This document shows positions 37,751-48,700 of a DNA stretch of 64,000 nt, one piece after another. Position numbers and translations under genes: made by a program. This DNA comes from Sterolibacterium sp. (GTDB taxonomy: Bacteria; Pseudomonadota; Gammaproteobacteria; Burkholderiales; Rhodocyclaceae): contig JAGOVA010000004.1 of the NCBI GenBank assembly GCA_018061005.1, positions 1 to 64,000 on the forward strand. The letters are read 5' to 3'. How positions within the stretch are numbered: the stretch's first letter is position 1; every line of letters starts with the position of its first letter. Below the pieces are notes generated by a model that was not told where the DNA came from, ran no database searches, and saw nothing but the letters and a program-made list of their open reading frames with translations.

Positions 37751-38497
37751 ATGCGTACCAAGCTGGTAGCGGGTAACTGGAAGATGCACGGCAGTCTGGC
37801 CGTTAATCGGCAGTTGCTTGCGGATATTCTGAGTGGGTTAAGCGGCAGCCGTGCCGATGTGGCCGTTTGTGTGCCTTTCCCTTACCTGGCGCAGGTGCAG
37901 ACGGTGCTGGCAGGCAGCAAGCTGGCTTGGGGCGCGCAGAATGTATCCGAACATGCTCAAGGGGCGTATACCGGTGAAGTTGCGGCAGCCATGTTGCTCG
38001 ACTTCGGTTGCCGTTATGTGCTGGTGGGGCATTCCGAGCGGCGTGCGCTGTATGGCGAAAGCGATGAAGCCGTGGCTGCACGCTTTGCGGCCGCGCTGGC
38101 GGCGGGTCTGACACCGATTTTGTGTGTGGGCGAATCTTTGGCCGAGCGTGAGGCAGGAATCACCACGGAAGTGGTGGCGCGCCAGCTGGATGCGGTGCTT
38201 GCCCGCTCGGGGGTGGTCGCGCTGGCGCGAGCGGTGGTGGCGTATGAGCCGGTCTGGGCTATTGGCACAGGTCTAACCGCGTCGCCGCAGCAGGCGCAGG
38301 ATGTCCACGCGCTGATTCGTGCCCGCGTGGCGCGTGAGGATGCGGGCGTGGCACAGAAGCTGCAAATACTCTACGGAGGCAGCGTTAAGCCGGGTAATGC
38401 ACGCGAGTTGTTTGCCATGCCCGATATCGACGGTGGCCTGATTGGTGGCGCGGCGTTGGTGGCTGCTGATTTTCTGGCGATTTGTGCCGCCGTCTGA
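37751..38497 (+). CDS. tpiA: Triosephosphate isomerase
   Basis: The 248-residue TIM barrel has the active-site Lys in [10 protein letters not shown], the His in VLVGHSERR, the catalytic Glu in [11 protein letters not shown] and the phosphate loop [11 protein letters not shown] plus GLIGGAAL. It interconverts dihydroxyacetone phosphate and glyceraldehyde-3-phosphate in glycolysis and gluconeogenesis. secG follows after 24 bases, as in most Betaproteobacteria. Confidence 0.97.
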   Translation: MRTKLVAGNWKMHGSLAVNRQLLADILSGLSGSRADVAVCVPFPYLAQVQTVLAGSKLAWGAQNVSEHAQGAYTGEVAAAMLLDFGCRYVLVGHSERRALYGESDEAVAARFAAALAAGLTPILCVGESLAEREAGITTEVVARQLDAVLARSGVVALARAVVAYEPVWAIGTGLTASPQQAQDVHALIRARVAREDAGVAQKLQILYGGSVKPGNARELFAMPDIDGGLIGGAALVAADFLAICAAV

Positions 38498-38521
38498 TTT
38501 TTAAAATAAAGGAAGAATCAA

Positions 38522-38887
38522 ATGCAAGGATTTCTGTATCCGCTGGTCTTGACGGTGCATCTGCTGGTGGGGCTGGCGGTCATCGGTCTCGTTTTGCTGC
38601 AGCATGGCAAGGGGGCTGACATGGGCGCTGCTTTTGGCAGTGGCTCTTCGGGCAGTCTGTTCGGCTCTTCGGGGTCTGCCAATTTTATGTCGCGCACCAC
38701 GGCCGTACTCGCGGCGGTGTTTTTTGTGACCAGCCTCAGCCTGAGCTCCATGGCAACCAGCCACACCAAGCCGGTCTCGAGCGTGCTGGATGCCGTCAAG
38801 ACACAAAAAACGCCTGCAGATGCAGCGGCCGTTCCGGTGTCGCCGGCGGTTCCTGGGGATGCCAAAGGCCAGAGCGTGCCCAAGTAA
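38522..38887 (+). CDS. secG: Preprotein translocase subunit SecG
   Basis: The 121-residue protein has two membrane helices (PLVLTVHLLVGLAVIGLVLL and TAVLAAVFFVTSLSLSSMA) flanking the conserved cytoplasmic loop QHGKGADMGAAFGSGSSGSL. A Pro/Ala-rich C-terminal extension follows. SecG assists SecYEG translocation by membrane-topology cycling. It is cotranscribed with tpiA; a tRNA promoter follows 65 bases downstream. Confidence 0.95.
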   Translation: MQGFLYPLVLTVHLLVGLAVIGLVLLQHGKGADMGAAFGSGSSGSLFGSSGSANFMSRTTAVLAAVFFVTSLSLSSMATSHTKPVSSVLDAVKTQKTPADAAAVPVSPAVPGDAKGQSVPK

Positions 38888-38952
38888 GCTTGGGGTACGT
38901 TGAATAAATGGTTTTGAATGTGTCTGAAATGCAAAATTTTCTGCCTGGCGCA

Positions 38953-38980
38953 TTGAAAGCCCGATTGGAAACTGTATAAT
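38953..38980 (+). promoter_or_regulatory. Sigma-70 promoter for tRNA-Leu and probably nuo
   Basis: TTGAAA (38953-38958) and a perfect TATAAT (38975-38980) are separated by 16 bases, about 80 bases upstream of the tRNA-Leu gene. No terminator is visible between the tRNA and nuoA, so the complex I operon may start here. Confidence 0.72.
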
Positions 38981-39059
38981 CCCGGGCTTCGATCAGGGTC
39001 GCTCTGGCGCAGGTTTTGGCGCGGTTTCGTGTGATTCTGACGAGTGCTTTGCAGACATT

Positions 39060-39144
39060 GCCGACGTGGTGAAATTGGTAGACACGCTATCTTGAGGGGG
39101 TAGTGACGTAAGTCGTGTGAGTTCGAGTCTCACCGTCGGCACCA
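39060..39144 (+). tRNA. tRNA-Leu (GAG)
   Basis: The 85-base class II tRNA has encoded CCA. The acceptor GCCGACG pairs with CGTCGGC, the D-arm holds TGGTGAAATTGGTAGACAC, the anticodon loop CTTGAGG gives GAG, a long variable arm (GTGACGTAAGTCGT) follows, and the T-arm is GTGAGTTCGAGTCTCAC. Its position between secG and nuoA is the usual one in Betaproteobacteria. It reads CUC/CUU leucine codons. Confidence 0.95.
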
Positions 39145-39174
39145 GAATAAACAGACAGCGCGAGTACGGTGATC

Positions 39175-39549
39175 ATGCTGGAAAATTATCTCCCTGTTTT
39201 GGTTTTCATTCTCCTGGCTCTGGTGATGGGTTGTGTACCCATTTTGCTGGGCTGGATCGCCGGGCCGCAGCGCCCGTACGCTGAAAAGCTCTCGCCTTAC
39301 GAGTGCGGGTTCGCAGCGTTTGAGGATGCTCGTATCAAGTTTGATGTGCGCTATTACCTCATCGCCATCATCTTCATACTGTTTGATCTGGAAATTGCCT
39401 TCATCTTTCCTTGGGCGGCGGTCTTCAAGGAAATCGCCAGCGACGAAACCATCAAAATGTTCGGTTTTGGCGAAATGCTGGTTTTTCTGGGGATATTGCT
39501 GGTTGGCTATATCTATGCCTGGGCCAAGGGCGCCCTAGATTGGGAGTAA
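39175..39549 (+). CDS. nuoA: NADH-quinone oxidoreductase subunit A
   Basis: About 124 residues from ATG 39175 ([19 protein letters not shown]); a GTG six bases earlier is an alternative. Three membrane helices and the signature [20 protein letters not shown] and [12 protein letters not shown] identify the small quinone-site subunit (ND3 homologue). First gene of a complete nuoA-N operon, 30 bases after the tRNA-Leu. Confidence 0.96.
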   Translation: MLENYLPVLVFILLALVMGCVPILLGWIAGPQRPYAEKLSPYECGFAAFEDARIKFDVRYYLIAIIFILFDLEIAFIFPWAAVFKEIASDETIKMFGFGEMLVFLGILLVGYIYAWAKGALDWE

Positions 39550-39558
39550 GGGTGGGTC

Positions 39559-40038
39559 ATGGGTATTGAAGGCGTTCTGCAGGAAGGTTTTGTTACCACC
39601 TCGCTTGATAAGCTGATCAACTGGTCGCGTACCGGTTCGATGTGGCCGATGACCTTTGGTCTGGCCTGTTGTGCGATCGAAATGATCCACGCCGGTTGTG
39701 CGCGTTACGATCTGGATCGTTTCGGGATCATGTTCCGGCCCAGTCCGCGTCAGTCGGATGTCATGATCGTGGCCGGCACGCTGTGTAACAAGATGGCACC
39801 GGCGCTGCGTAAGGTGTATGACCAGATGTCCGAGCCGCGCTGGGTGATCTCGATGGGATCGTGCGCCAATGGCGGCGGTTACTACCATTATTCTTATTCC
39901 GTGGTGCGTGGTTGTGACCGCATTGTGCCAGTGGATGTGTATGTGCCGGGTTGCCCGCCAACCCCCGAGGCACTGCTCTACGGCATCCTGCAGTTGCAGA
40001 ACAAGATACACCGCACCAACACCATTGCCCGTACCTGA
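39559..40038 (+). CDS. nuoB: NADH-quinone oxidoreductase subunit B
   Basis: The 159-residue subunit binds cluster N2, the immediate electron donor to quinone. The ligands are in LACCAIEM, the [10 protein letters not shown] segment and [14 protein letters not shown]. It belongs to the peripheral connecting module with NuoCD and NuoI. Nine bases separate it from nuoA. Confidence 0.97.
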   Translation: MGIEGVLQEGFVTTSLDKLINWSRTGSMWPMTFGLACCAIEMIHAGCARYDLDRFGIMFRPSPRQSDVMIVAGTLCNKMAPALRKVYDQMSEPRWVISMGSCANGGGYYHYSYSVVRGCDRIVPVDVYVPGCPPTPEALLYGILQLQNKIHRTNTIART

Positions 40039-40059
40039 TTTTCATACGCCCTGAATGCC

Positions 40060-40674
40060 ATGAGTGCCAAGCTGGAACAGCTGAAACAGAATCTGCGTAA
40101 CGCCTTGGGCGGTCGTGTCGCCAGCCTCGTCGAGGCGCAAGGCGAGCTCACGGTCGTCGTCTCTCCTGAGGATTATCTGCTGGTGGTGCGCACGCTGCGT
40201 GATGCAGCCGATCTGCGCTTCGAGCAGCTTGTGGATCTGTGCGGGGTGGACTACTCATCTTATGGCGAAGGCACGGCAGCAGCCTGGCAGGGGCGGCGGT
40301 TTGCCGTGGTGTTGCAGCTGATGTCGGTGAAGCACAACTGGCGTTTGCGTCTGCGGGTGTTCGCCAACGACGACGCTTATCCGCTCGTGGAGTCCGTTAA
40401 CGCTATCTGGAATAACGCCGACTGGTTCGAGCGCGAGGCTTTCGATCTGTTTGGCATCCTGTTTAACGGCCACACCGATCTGCGCCGCATCCTGACCGAC
40501 TATGGCTTTATTGGCCATCCGTTCCGCAAGGATTTCCCGGTCTCCGGCTATGTCGAAATGATTTACGACGAAAAGCAGCAGCGCGTGGTCTATCAGCCGG
40601 TGAGCATCGAGCGGCGCGAAGTCACGCCACGCATCATCCGTGAAGAAAACTACGGTATCGGCAAGCCGAACTGA
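40060..40674 (+). CDS. nuoC: NADH-quinone oxidoreductase subunit C
   Basis: The 204-residue 30-kDa-type subunit has the signature [28 protein letters not shown] followed by [21 protein letters not shown] within the conserved C-terminal half. It is separate from NuoD, unlike the fused NuoCD of E. coli. It is a structural part of the connecting module. nuoD starts four bases after the stop. Confidence 0.97.
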   Translation: MSAKLEQLKQNLRNALGGRVASLVEAQGELTVVVSPEDYLLVVRTLRDAADLRFEQLVDLCGVDYSSYGEGTAAAWQGRRFAVVLQLMSVKHNWRLRLRVFANDDAYPLVESVNAIWNNADWFEREAFDLFGILFNGHTDLRRILTDYGFIGHPFRKDFPVSGYVEMIYDEKQQRVVYQPVSIERREVTPRIIREENYGIGKPN

Positions 40675-40678
40675 CATC

Positions 40679-41932
40679 ATGAGCGATATCCGCAATTACA
40701 CGCTGAATTTTGGCCCGCAACACCCGTCCGCGCACGGCGTGCTGCGTCTGGTGCTGGAACTGGACGGTGAAGTCATCGTTCGTGCCGATCCGCATATCGG
40801 CTTGCTGCATCGCGGCACCGAAAAGCTTGCCGAGCAAAAAACCTGGGTGCAGGCACTGCCCTACATGGATCGCCTGGATTACACGCCGGTGCTGGTCAAT
40901 GAGCATCCGTATGTGCTGGCGGTCGAGAAACTGCTGGGCGTGGATGTGCCGCTGCGGGCGCAGTACATCCGTGTGATGTTCGACGAAATCACGCGGATTC
41001 ATAACCACTTGCTGAGTATCGGCACGCACGCGCTGGACGTAGGCGCGATGGGCATGGTGCTGTATACCTTCCGCGAGCGCGAAGATATTTTCGACATGAT
41101 GGAAGCCGCCACTGGCGCGCGGATGCACGGTGCTTACTATCGGCCGGGTGGGGTTTATCGTGATCTGCCGGATCAGATGCCGCGCTTCGAGGTCAACCGC
41201 TTCAAAACGGCTGAAGATGTCCGCAAGCTCAATGAGGCGCGTAGTGGTTCGCTGCTCGATTTCATTGATGATTTCTGTAACCGGTTTCCGCGTTATTGCG
41301 ACGAATACGAAACTCTGCTGACCGACAACCGGATCTGGAAACAGCGTCTGGTGGGCGTGGGGGTGGTGTCGCCCGAGCGTGCCATCCAGCTGGGCTTTTC
41401 CGGCCCCATGTTGCGTGGTTCGGGTGTGGAATGGGATCTGCGTAAAAAACAGCCTTATGAAGTGTATGACCGCCTGGATTTCGATATCCCGGTGGGCAAG
41501 GAAGGCGACAGCTACGACCGTTATCTGGTGCGGATGGCCGAAATGCGTGAGTCGACCCGTCTCATCAAGCAGTGCGTCGAGTGGCTGCGGAAGAACCCCG
41601 GTCCGGTTATCACCGATAATTACAAGGTCGCCCCGCCGCCGCGCGCGAAAATGAAGGCGGGCATGGAAGAGCTGATTCATCACTTCAAGCTCTTCAGTGA
41701 AGGCATGCATGTGCCGGCGGGTGAGGTGTATTCGGCCATTGAGCATCCCAAAGGCGAACTGGGGGTGTACCTGATTTCTGACGGTGCGAACAAGCCCTAC
41801 CGCGTGAAGCTGCGGGCGGCCGGTTTCGTGCATCTGGCGGCAATGAATGAAATGGCCAAAGGCCACATGATTGCCGATGCCGTGACCATCATCGGCACGA
41901 TGGATATCGTGTTTGGCGAAGTGGATAGATAG
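40679..41932 (+). CDS. nuoD: NADH-quinone oxidoreductase subunit D
   Basis: 417 residues from ATG 40679 ([20 protein letters not shown]), the standard length; an upstream in-frame start inside nuoC is not used. The 49-kDa subunit forms the quinone pocket with NuoB: the GPQHPSAHG loop with the quinone-near His, and [14 protein letters not shown], are intact, as is the C-terminal [17 protein letters not shown]. nuoE begins one base after the stop. Confidence 0.97.
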   Translation: MSDIRNYTLNFGPQHPSAHGVLRLVLELDGEVIVRADPHIGLLHRGTEKLAEQKTWVQALPYMDRLDYTPVLVNEHPYVLAVEKLLGVDVPLRAQYIRVMFDEITRIHNHLLSIGTHALDVGAMGMVLYTFREREDIFDMMEAATGARMHGAYYRPGGVYRDLPDQMPRFEVNRFKTAEDVRKLNEARSGSLLDFIDDFCNRFPRYCDEYETLLTDNRIWKQRLVGVGVVSPERAIQLGFSGPMLRGSGVEWDLRKKQPYEVYDRLDFDIPVGKEGDSYDRYLVRMAEMRESTRLIKQCVEWLRKNPGPVITDNYKVAPPPRAKMKAGMEELIHHFKLFSEGMHVPAGEVYSAIEHPKGELGVYLISDGANKPYRVKLRAAGFVHLAAMNEMAKGHMIADAVTIIGTMDIVFGEVDR

Positions 41933-41933
41933 C

Positions 41934-42413
41934 ATGCTGAGCGAAGACGCATACAGAAAAATCGACCGCGAGGTCGCCAAATACCCGGCGGATCAGAAGC
42001 AGTCAGCGGTCATGGCCGCACTGGAAATTGTGCAGGGTGAGCGCGGCTGGTTGTCGCAGGAGTCATTGGCCGATGTCGCTGCCTATCTTGGCATGCCCGC
42101 GATGGCAGTGCATGAGGTGGCCTCCTTTTACAACATGTATGAACTGCACCCGGTGGGCAAGTTCAAGCTCACAGTGTGCACCAATCTGCCCTGCGCGCTC
42201 TCCGGGGGCGTGCATGCGGCGGATTACCTGAAACAGAAGCTGGGTGTCGAGTTCAATGAAACCACGGCGGATGGCTTGTTTACCCTCAAGGAGGGCGAGT
42301 GCATGGGGGCTTGTGGTGATGCGCCCGTCCTGTTGATGAACAATCGCCGCATGTGCAGTTTCATGACCGAAACTGAAATCGACAAGCTGCTTGCCGAGTT
42401 GAAAGCATCATGA
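41934..42413 (+). CDS. nuoE: NADH-quinone oxidoreductase subunit E
   Basis: The 159-residue 24-kDa-type subunit has thioredoxin-like fold and one 2Fe-2S cluster; the ligands are in [13 protein letters not shown] and [15 protein letters not shown]. The N-terminal helical part contains [20 protein letters not shown]. It is part of the NADH dehydrogenase module with NuoF and NuoG. Its stop overlaps the nuoF start by four bases. Confidence 0.96.
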   Translation: MLSEDAYRKIDREVAKYPADQKQSAVMAALEIVQGERGWLSQESLADVAAYLGMPAMAVHEVASFYNMYELHPVGKFKLTVCTNLPCALSGGVHAADYLKQKLGVEFNETTADGLFTLKEGECMGACGDAPVLLMNNRRMCSFMTETEIDKLLAELKAS

Positions 42414-43738
42414 GTTTCCAGCCCATCCTCCTGGCCGGTATCGATTCAAAGTCCGGCGACCAGACCTGGCATCTTGACGATTACATCAAGCGCGGCGGCT
42501 ATGTCGCGCTAAAGAAGATCATCGCCGAGAAAATCACGCCGGATGCCATCATCGACGAGTTGAAGAAATCCGTGTTGCGGGGGCGCGGCGGTGCGGGTTT
42601 TCCGACCGGCCTCAAGTGGAGCTTCATGCCGAAGAATTACGTCGGCGACAAGTTTCTCTGCTGCAACTCCGACGAAGGTGAGCCCGGAACGTTCAAGGAT
42701 CGTGACCTGCTGCGCTACAACCCGCATGCGGTGATCGAAGGCATGATCATCGGTGCCTACGTCATGGGTGCGACGCGTGGTTATAACTATATCCACGGCG
42801 AAGTCTGGGATCTTTATACGCGCTTTGAAGAAGCGCTGGACGAAGCGCGTGCGGCCGGGCTGCTCGGGCAAAAAATTCTCGGTTCTGATTTTGGTTTCGA
42901 GCTGTTCGCCCATCATGGCTATGGCGCTTATGTCTGTGGTGAGGAAACCGGCCTGCTGGAATCCATCGAAGGTAAAAAAGGTCAGCCGCGTTACAAGCCG
43001 CCGTTTCCGGCGAGCTGTGGCCTTTACAACAAGCCGACCACTATCAACAATACCGAGACATTCGCGGCTGTGCCGTGGATCATCGTCCATGGCGGCGAGA
43101 AGTACCTCGAACTGGGCAAGCCCAACAATGGCGGCACCAAACTGTTTTCGGTGTCGGGTCATGTGAATCGCCCGGGTGTGTATGAAATTCCGCTGGGGAC
43201 ACCGTTCCCGGTGCTGCTGGAAATGTGCGGCGGCATGCGTCATGGTGCCAAGCTCAAAGCGGTGATTCCGGGCGGATCTTCCGCGCCGGTGCTGCCGGCC
43301 GAGATCATGATGGACAGCACCATGGATTACGACTGCATCGCCAAGGCGGGCTCCATGCTCGGCTCGGGCGCGGTGATCGTCATGGATGAGTCGGTCTGCA
43401 TGGTCAAGGCGCTGGAGCGTCTGTCCTATTTTTACTTCGAGGAATCCTGCGGCCAATGTACGCCCTGTCGTGAAGGAACCGGCTGGCTGTATCGTGTCGT
43501 GCATCGTATCGAGCATGGCCAGGGTCGCCAGGAAGACCTGGATCTCCTGATGAGTGTGACCGAAAACATTATGGGTCGTACCATCTGTGCGCTGGGCGAT
43601 GCGGCGGCCATGCCGGTGCGGGGTTTCATCAAGCATTACAAGCACGAATTCGAGTATCACATCGCGAACAAAAAATGCCTGGTGGCGCCGGAAGTCCAGC
43701 GCGAAGGCAGCAAGATTTATGTGAGGCCGTCATGCTAG
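42410..43738 (+). CDS. nuoF: NADH-quinone oxidoreductase subunit F
   Basis: The 442-residue 51-kDa-type subunit binds NADH and FMN and carries 4Fe-4S cluster N3. The glycine-rich flavin/NADH motif is [15 protein letters not shown], followed by [15 protein letters not shown] and [17 protein letters not shown]. The cluster ligands lie in [15 protein letters not shown]. This is the electron entry site of complex I. It overlaps nuoG by seven bases. Confidence 0.97.
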   Translation: MSFQPILLAGIDSKSGDQTWHLDDYIKRGGYVALKKIIAEKITPDAIIDELKKSVLRGRGGAGFPTGLKWSFMPKNYVGDKFLCCNSDEGEPGTFKDRDLLRYNPHAVIEGMIIGAYVMGATRGYNYIHGEVWDLYTRFEEALDEARAAGLLGQKILGSDFGFELFAHHGYGAYVCGEETGLLESIEGKKGQPRYKPPFPASCGLYNKPTTINNTETFAAVPWIIVHGGEKYLELGKPNNGGTKLFSVSGHVNRPGVYEIPLGTPFPVLLEMCGGMRHGAKLKAVIPGGSSAPVLPAEIMMDSTMDYDCIAKAGSMLGSGAVIVMDESVCMVKALERLSYFYFEESCGQCTPCREGTGWLYRVVHRIEHGQGRQEDLDLLMSVTENIMGRTICALGDAAAMPVRGFIKHYKHEFEYHIANKKCLVAPEVQREGSKIYVRPSC

Positions 43739-46101
43739 AAATCGAAATCGACGGCAGGACAGTGCAGGTTGCCGAAGGCAGCACCGTCATCCAGGCCGCT
43801 CACCAGCTCGACATTTATATCCCACACTTCTGTTATCACAAGAAGCTGTCGATTGCGGCCAGTTGCCGCATGTGTCTGGTGCAGGTTGAAAAGGCACCCA
43901 AACCCATGCCGGCCTGTGCTACCCCGGTTACCCAGGGTATGAAGGTGTTTACCCATTCTGATCTGGCCGTCAAGGCACAGAAAGGGGTGATGGAATTCCT
44001 GCTCATCAATCATCCGCTCGATTGTCCGGTCTGCGATCAGGGCGGTGAATGCCAGCTGCAGGATTTGTCGGTGGGTTATGGTTGCGGCGGCTCGCGCTAC
44101 GAAGAAGAAAAACGCGTCGTGGTGAATAAAAACCTCGGTCCGCTGGTCAATACCGACATGACGCGCTGCATTCACTGCACACGTTGCGTGCGTTTCCTGC
44201 AGGAAGTTGGCGGGCAGATGGAGCTGGGGCAGGCCAATCGCGGCGAACATGCCGAAATCATGCCGTTCATCGAAGGCTCGATCAAATCCGAACTCTCCGG
44301 CAACATCATCGACCTGTGTCCGGTCGGTGCGTTGACTTCCAAGCCTTTCCGTTTTGGCGCACGCACCTGGGAACTGGCGCGGCGCAAATCGGTTAGTCCG
44401 CACGATGGCCTGGGTGCTAATCTCATCGTTCAGATCAAGAGCGACCGCGTCATGCGCGTGGTACCGCTGGAAAACGAAGAAATCAACGAATGCTGGCTGT
44501 CTGACAAGGATCGTTTTTCCTACGAGGCACTCAACTCACCGGAACGTCTGACCCGTCCCATGCTCAAGCATGGCGGTGAGTGGCATGAGGTGGATTGGGC
44601 GCGCGCGCTGGATTACGTCGCGCATGCCTTCAAGGATATCGTCAAAACACACGGTGGCGCGGCCTTGGGGACACTGGCAGCACCGCAGGCAACACTGGAA
44701 GAACTGCATCTGGCGCAGAAACTGATGCGGGGGCTGGGCGGTAGCATTGATGTCCGTTTGCGGCAGACTGATTTTTCGCTGGATGGCAAGCAGCAGGGCA
44801 CGCCCTGGCTGGGCATGAAGGTCGCGGAATTTGCCGCACTGGATCGTGTGCTGGTCGTGGGTAGTTTCCTGCGTAAGGATCATCCCTTGCTGGCGCAGCG
44901 CCTGCGCCAGTCGGCCAAGCGCGGTGCACAAGTGTCGTTGCTGCATGTCGCCGAAGAAAACAATCTCATCAAACTGCATGCTCAGGCGATTGCCGCACCT
45001 TCGCAACTGCCGCAGTTGTTGGCACAGGTGGTCAAGGCGGTGGCCGAACTGAAAGGCCTGGCGGTTGATGCGGCATTGAGCGCCCTCGTGGTGAGCGACG
45101 ATGCAAAAAAGATGGCGGAAAGTCTGCTTTCGGCAGGCGTGGGTGGTGTGGGTGGAGCAGGCGGCGCGGGGATTTTCCTCGGCAACTTTGCCCAGCAACA
45201 TGCTCAGGCTGCAGTTTTGCACGCTTTGGCGCAGCAACTGGCGAGCATGACCGGTGCACGCTTCGGCTATCTGGGCGAAGCGGCTAACAGCGTCGGCGCA
45301 TATGTGGCGGGTGCTGTGGCCCGGGCGGGTAGCCTGAATGCCGCGCAGATGCTGGCAAATCCGGTGAAAGGTTATTTGGTATTACATGCCGAGCCGGAAC
45401 TGGATTGCGCCAATCCGTGGCAGGCCGTTGCTGCATTGAAACAGGCAGCCACCGTGGTGGTCATGTCGCCGTTCAAGTCAGCGGCAGCGATGGAATATGC
45501 CGATGTGTTGTTGCCCGTGTCGCCCTTTAGCGAAACTTCAGGCAGTTTCGTCAACACCGAAGGTCGCGTGCAGAGCTTCAATGCCGTAGTCAAGGCACTG
45601 GGCGAAACGCGTCCGGCCTGGAAGGTGCTGCGGGTGCTGGGCAATCTGCTGGAGCTGTCGGGCTTCGAGCAGAACAGCAGCGAGGATGCGCGTGCCGAGG
45701 TGCTCGCCGGGGTCGTTGCAGAGGGTTTTGTAACCCACCTGAACCATTTGAACAATCAGGCCGAAGGGGTGGCGTTGCACCTCGCGGCGGCTGCTAAAGG
45801 GCTGGAGCGCATCACTGATGTGCCCATCCACTTTGCCGATGCGTTGGCGCGTCGTGCGCCGAGCCTGCAGGCCACGCCTGATGCGGTGCTGCCGACGGCG
45901 CGCATGAATGCAGCAACCTTGAGCAAATTGGGGCTGGCCGATGGCCAGGCTGTCAAAGTGACACAGGGCGCAGGCCAGGCAACATTGACGGCACGTCTGG
46001 ATGCCGGTGTGCCAGCGGGCTGCGTGCGCGTGGCTGCGAGCCACGCCACCACGGCCACGCTGACGGCTTTGAGTGGTGAACTTGCCGTGGAGCGCGCATG
46101 A
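43732..46101 (+). CDS. nuoG: NADH-quinone oxidoreductase subunit G
   Basis: 789 residues from ATG 43732 ([20 protein letters not shown]). The N-terminal ferredoxin-like part carries cluster ligands ([30 protein letters not shown]) and a 4Fe-4S motif ([11 protein letters not shown]). The molybdopterin-oxidoreductase-like C-terminal region is redox-inactive in this family. A glycine-rich stretch ([12 protein letters not shown] near residue 470) is a local low-complexity insertion. The stop overlaps nuoH as ATGA. Confidence 0.96.
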   Translation: MLEIEIDGRTVQVAEGSTVIQAAHQLDIYIPHFCYHKKLSIAASCRMCLVQVEKAPKPMPACATPVTQGMKVFTHSDLAVKAQKGVMEFLLINHPLDCPVCDQGGECQLQDLSVGYGCGGSRYEEEKRVVVNKNLGPLVNTDMTRCIHCTRCVRFLQEVGGQMELGQANRGEHAEIMPFIEGSIKSELSGNIIDLCPVGALTSKPFRFGARTWELARRKSVSPHDGLGANLIVQIKSDRVMRVVPLENEEINECWLSDKDRFSYEALNSPERLTRPMLKHGGEWHEVDWARALDYVAHAFKDIVKTHGGAALGTLAAPQATLEELHLAQKLMRGLGGSIDVRLRQTDFSLDGKQQGTPWLGMKVAEFAALDRVLVVGSFLRKDHPLLAQRLRQSAKRGAQVSLLHVAEENNLIKLHAQAIAAPSQLPQLLAQVVKAVAELKGLAVDAALSALVVSDDAKKMAESLLSAGVGGVGGAGGAGIFLGNFAQQHAQAAVLHALAQQLASMTGARFGYLGEAANSVGAYVAGAVARAGSLNAAQMLANPVKGYLVLHAEPELDCANPWQAVAALKQAATVVVMSPFKSAAAMEYADVLLPVSPFSETSGSFVNTEGRVQSFNAVVKALGETRPAWKVLRVLGNLLELSGFEQNSSEDARAEVLAGVVAEGFVTHLNHLNNQAEGVALHLAAAAKGLERITDVPIHFADALARRAPSLQATPDAVLPTARMNAATLSKLGLADGQAVKVTQGAGQATLTARLDAGVPAGCVRVAASHATTATLTALSGELAVERA

Positions 46102-47147
46102 TGGATGCCCTCAACATGATTCCGGAAATGCTGGGCTCGTTCTGGCCAGTGGTGTGGACGCTCATCAAGATTCTCGGCGTGCTGCTGCCGTTGCTGATCA
46201 GTGTCGCTTACATGACCTACGCCGAGCGCAAGATCCTCGCCTTCATGCATGTTCGTATCGGGCCAAACCGTATCGGCCCGCTGGGCTTGCTGCAGCCGTT
46301 TGCCGATGCCTTCAAGATGATCTTCAAGGAAGTGGTCATTCCGTCGAAGTCCAGCAAGGCATTGTTCATCGTCGGACCGATTCTGGCCTTTGCGCCTGCG
46401 CTGGCAATCTGGGCGGCGGTGCCGTTCTCTGATGGTTATGTGCTGGCCAATATCGACGCGGGCGTGCTTTACATTATGGCGATTTCTTCGCTGGGGGTGT
46501 ATGGCGCAGTCATTGCCGGTTGGGCTTCGAACTCCAAGTATGCGTTTCTGGGCGCGATGCGGATGGCCGCGCAGATGATTTCTTATGAAATCGCCATGGG
46601 GTTCGCGCTGGTTACGGTATTGATGGTCACCGGCAGCCTCAACCTGACCGAAATTGTTCATGCCCAAGGCAAGGGGATGCTGGCTCATACCCCGGTGCAG
46701 CTGTTGTCGTGGAACTGGCTGCCGTTGTTGCCGATGTTCCTCGTCTATCTGATTTCAGGCGTGGCCGAAACCAACCGCGCGCCGTTTGATGTGGTCGAAG
46801 GCGAATCAGAAATCGTGGCAGGTCATATGGTCGAGTATTCGGGCATGACCTTTGCCCTGTTCTTCCTGGCTGAATACGCCAACATGATCCTGGTGTCGAT
46901 CATGACGGCGATTTTCTTCCTCGGTGGCTGGCTTTCCCCGGTGAGTTTCCTGCCCGACAGCTTTGTCTGGCTGGCACTGAAAACCGCTGCGTTGCTGTTC
47001 GGTTTCCTTTGGTATCGTGCCACCTTCCCGCGTTATCGCTATGACCAGATCATGCGTCTGGGCTGGAAGGTATTTCTGCCGCTGTGTATGGCCTGGATGC
47101 TGGTGGTTGGCATCTGGATGCTGTCGCCGTTCAATATCTGGAAGTAA
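46098..47147 (+). CDS. nuoH: NADH-quinone oxidoreductase subunit H
   Basis: The 349-residue ND1 homologue has about eight membrane helices. It contains [20 protein letters not shown] and [16 protein letters not shown], and the Glu-rich loop [20 protein letters not shown] that lies near the quinone channel. It links the peripheral arm to the membrane arm. Confidence 0.97.
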   Translation: MMDALNMIPEMLGSFWPVVWTLIKILGVLLPLLISVAYMTYAERKILAFMHVRIGPNRIGPLGLLQPFADAFKMIFKEVVIPSKSSKALFIVGPILAFAPALAIWAAVPFSDGYVLANIDAGVLYIMAISSLGVYGAVIAGWASNSKYAFLGAMRMAAQMISYEIAMGFALVTVLMVTGSLNLTEIVHAQGKGMLAHTPVQLLSWNWLPLLPMFLVYLISGVAETNRAPFDVVEGESEIVAGHMVEYSGMTFALFFLAEYANMILVSIMTAIFFLGGWLSPVSFLPDSFVWLALKTAALLFGFLWYRATFPRYRYDQIMRLGWKVFLPLCMAWMLVVGIWMLSPFNIWK

Positions 47148-47151
47148 TGTC

Positions 47152-47640
47152 ATGGGTGCGTTGAAACAATTCGTCAACAGCCTGTTCCTCACGGAACTGC
47201 GTGCGGGGATGGCCGTGACCTGGCGTTATCTGTGGGCGCCCAAGATCACGATACAGTATCCGGAAGAAAAGACCCCGCAGAGCAACCGCTTCCGTGGTCT
47301 GCACGCGCTGCGTCGTTATCCCAATGGCGAAGAACGCTGCATTGCCTGCAAACTGTGCGAAGCGGCCTGTCCGGCAATGGCCATTACCATTGAAACCGCC
47401 GAGCGGGATGATGGCTCGCGGCGTACCACGCGGTATGACATTGATCTGACCAAGTGCATCTTCTGTGGTTATTGTGAAGAAGCCTGTCCGGTTGACGCGG
47501 TCGTCCAGACGCGCACCTTTGAGTATCACGGTGAAGCGCGGGGCGATCTCTACTACACCAAGCAGATGCTGCTGGCGGTAGGTGACAAAAATGAAACCCA
47601 GATCGCGAAGGATCGCGAGCAGGATGCCCAATACAGGTAA
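47152..47640 (+). CDS. nuoI: NADH-quinone oxidoreductase subunit I
   Basis: 162 residues from ATG 47152 ([19 protein letters not shown]). Two complete 4Fe-4S ferredoxin motifs, [12 protein letters not shown] and [12 protein letters not shown], hold clusters N6a and N6b that pass electrons to N2 in NuoB. The gene begins four bases after nuoH; an 88-base gap follows before nuoJ, the longest within the operon. Confidence 0.97.
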   Translation: MGALKQFVNSLFLTELRAGMAVTWRYLWAPKITIQYPEEKTPQSNRFRGLHALRRYPNGEERCIACKLCEAACPAMAITIETAERDDGSRRTTRYDIDLTKCIFCGYCEEACPVDAVVQTRTFEYHGEARGDLYYTKQMLLAVGDKNETQIAKDREQDAQYR

Positions 47641-47728
47641 GGAGTGAAGGAACAGGTGTCATTACACGAACAGGCAGGGATGAACTGCGCTCTGATCTTT
47701 ATCGTTGCATCACATCGTCCGGACCATC

Positions 47729-48361
47729 ATGGATTTCAATAGTCTAATTTTTTATTTCTTCGCCACAGTCATGGTGTTTGCCAGTCTGCGCGTGATCACT
47801 GCGCGCAATCCGGTGCATGCCGTGTTGTTTCTGGTGCTGGCTTTTTTCAACGCCAGCGGATTGTGGATGCTGCTGCATGCTGAATTCCTCGCCATCGTGC
47901 TGATCATGGTGTATGTCGGCGCGGTCATGGTGCTGTTCATGTTTGTGGTGATGATGCTGGACATCGACATCGAACGGTTGCGTGAAGGCTTCTGGACTTA
48001 TCTGCCGCTGGGTGCGGGGATCGGCGTGTTGATGGTGCTCGAAATGGCTTTTGTGCTGGGCGGCCGCTACTTCTCGCTGGATGCACTGCCTGCGCCTAAC
48101 GACCCCGGTGCGGGTTACAGCAACACCAAAGAACTGGGGCGTCTGCTGTTTACTGATTATGTCTACCCCTTCGAGTTGGCCTCGGTGGTGTTGCTGGTCG
48201 CCATCATTGCAGCGGTACTGATTACCCATCGTCGTCGTGGTGACAGCAAATCGCAGAGCGTACCGCAGCAGGTCAGCGTGAAGAGCAGCGAACGAGTCCG
48301 TCTCGTCAAGATGGTCGCCGAGAAAGATCTGCCTGTCGAAGCATCGGCAGGCCAGGAATAA
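47729..48361 (+). CDS. nuoJ: NADH-quinone oxidoreductase subunit J
   Basis: About 210 residues from ATG 47729 (MDFNSLIFYFFATVMVFASL). The ND6 homologue has five membrane helices and the conserved MVYVGAVMVLFMFVVMMLDID segment with its pi-bulge region. A charged C-terminal tail (RRRGDSKSQSVPQQ onward) extends beyond the last helix. It forms part of the proton-translocating membrane arm near NuoH and NuoK. Confidence 0.95.
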   Translation: MDFNSLIFYFFATVMVFASLRVITARNPVHAVLFLVLAFFNASGLWMLLHAEFLAIVLIMVYVGAVMVLFMFVVMMLDIDIERLREGFWTYLPLGAGIGVLMVLEMAFVLGGRYFSLDALPAPNDPGAGYSNTKELGRLLFTDYVYPFELASVVLLVAIIAAVLITHRRRGDSKSQSVPQQVSVKSSERVRLVKMVAEKDLPVEASAGQE

Positions 48362-48379
48362 GGGAACAAGGAACCGGTG

Positions 48380-48691
48380 ATGGGTACGCTTTCGCTTTCA
48401 CACTATCTGATCCTCGGTGCGATCCTGTTTGCGATCAGCATCGTTGGCATCTTTCTCAATCGCAAGAACCTGATTGTGCTGCTGATGGCCATCGAACTGA
48501 TGCTGCTGGCGGTGAACATGAATTTTGTGGCCTTCTCCAGTTATCTGGGGGATGCCAACGGTCAGTTGTTTGTGTTCTTCATCCTGGCCGTGGCCGCTGC
48601 TGAATCCGCGATCGGTCTGGCCATCCTGGTGGCGCTGTTCCGCAACCTTTCCACCATCCATGTCGACGATATCGACAGCCTCAAGGGATAA
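48380..48691 (+). CDS. nuoK: NADH-quinone oxidoreductase subunit K
   Basis: 103 residues from ATG 48380 ([20 protein letters not shown]), with AAGGAA eight bases upstream; an in-frame GTG immediately precedes it. The ND4L homologue has three helices, with the key membrane glutamates in [20 protein letters not shown] and [18 protein letters not shown]. nuoL begins nine bases after the stop. Confidence 0.96.
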   Translation: MGTLSLSHYLILGAILFAISIVGIFLNRKNLIVLLMAIELMLLAVNMNFVAFSSYLGDANGQLFVFFILAVAAAESAIGLAILVALFRNLSTIHVDDIDSLKG

Positions 48692-48700
48692 ACCCGCGTC

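Noticed and set aside
45130-45180. Glycine-codon repeats within nuoG as a possible tandem-repeat or CRISPR-like array
   Set aside because: The repeats are short, in frame and encode a Gly-rich loop; no direct repeat-spacer pattern exists here or elsewhere in the window.
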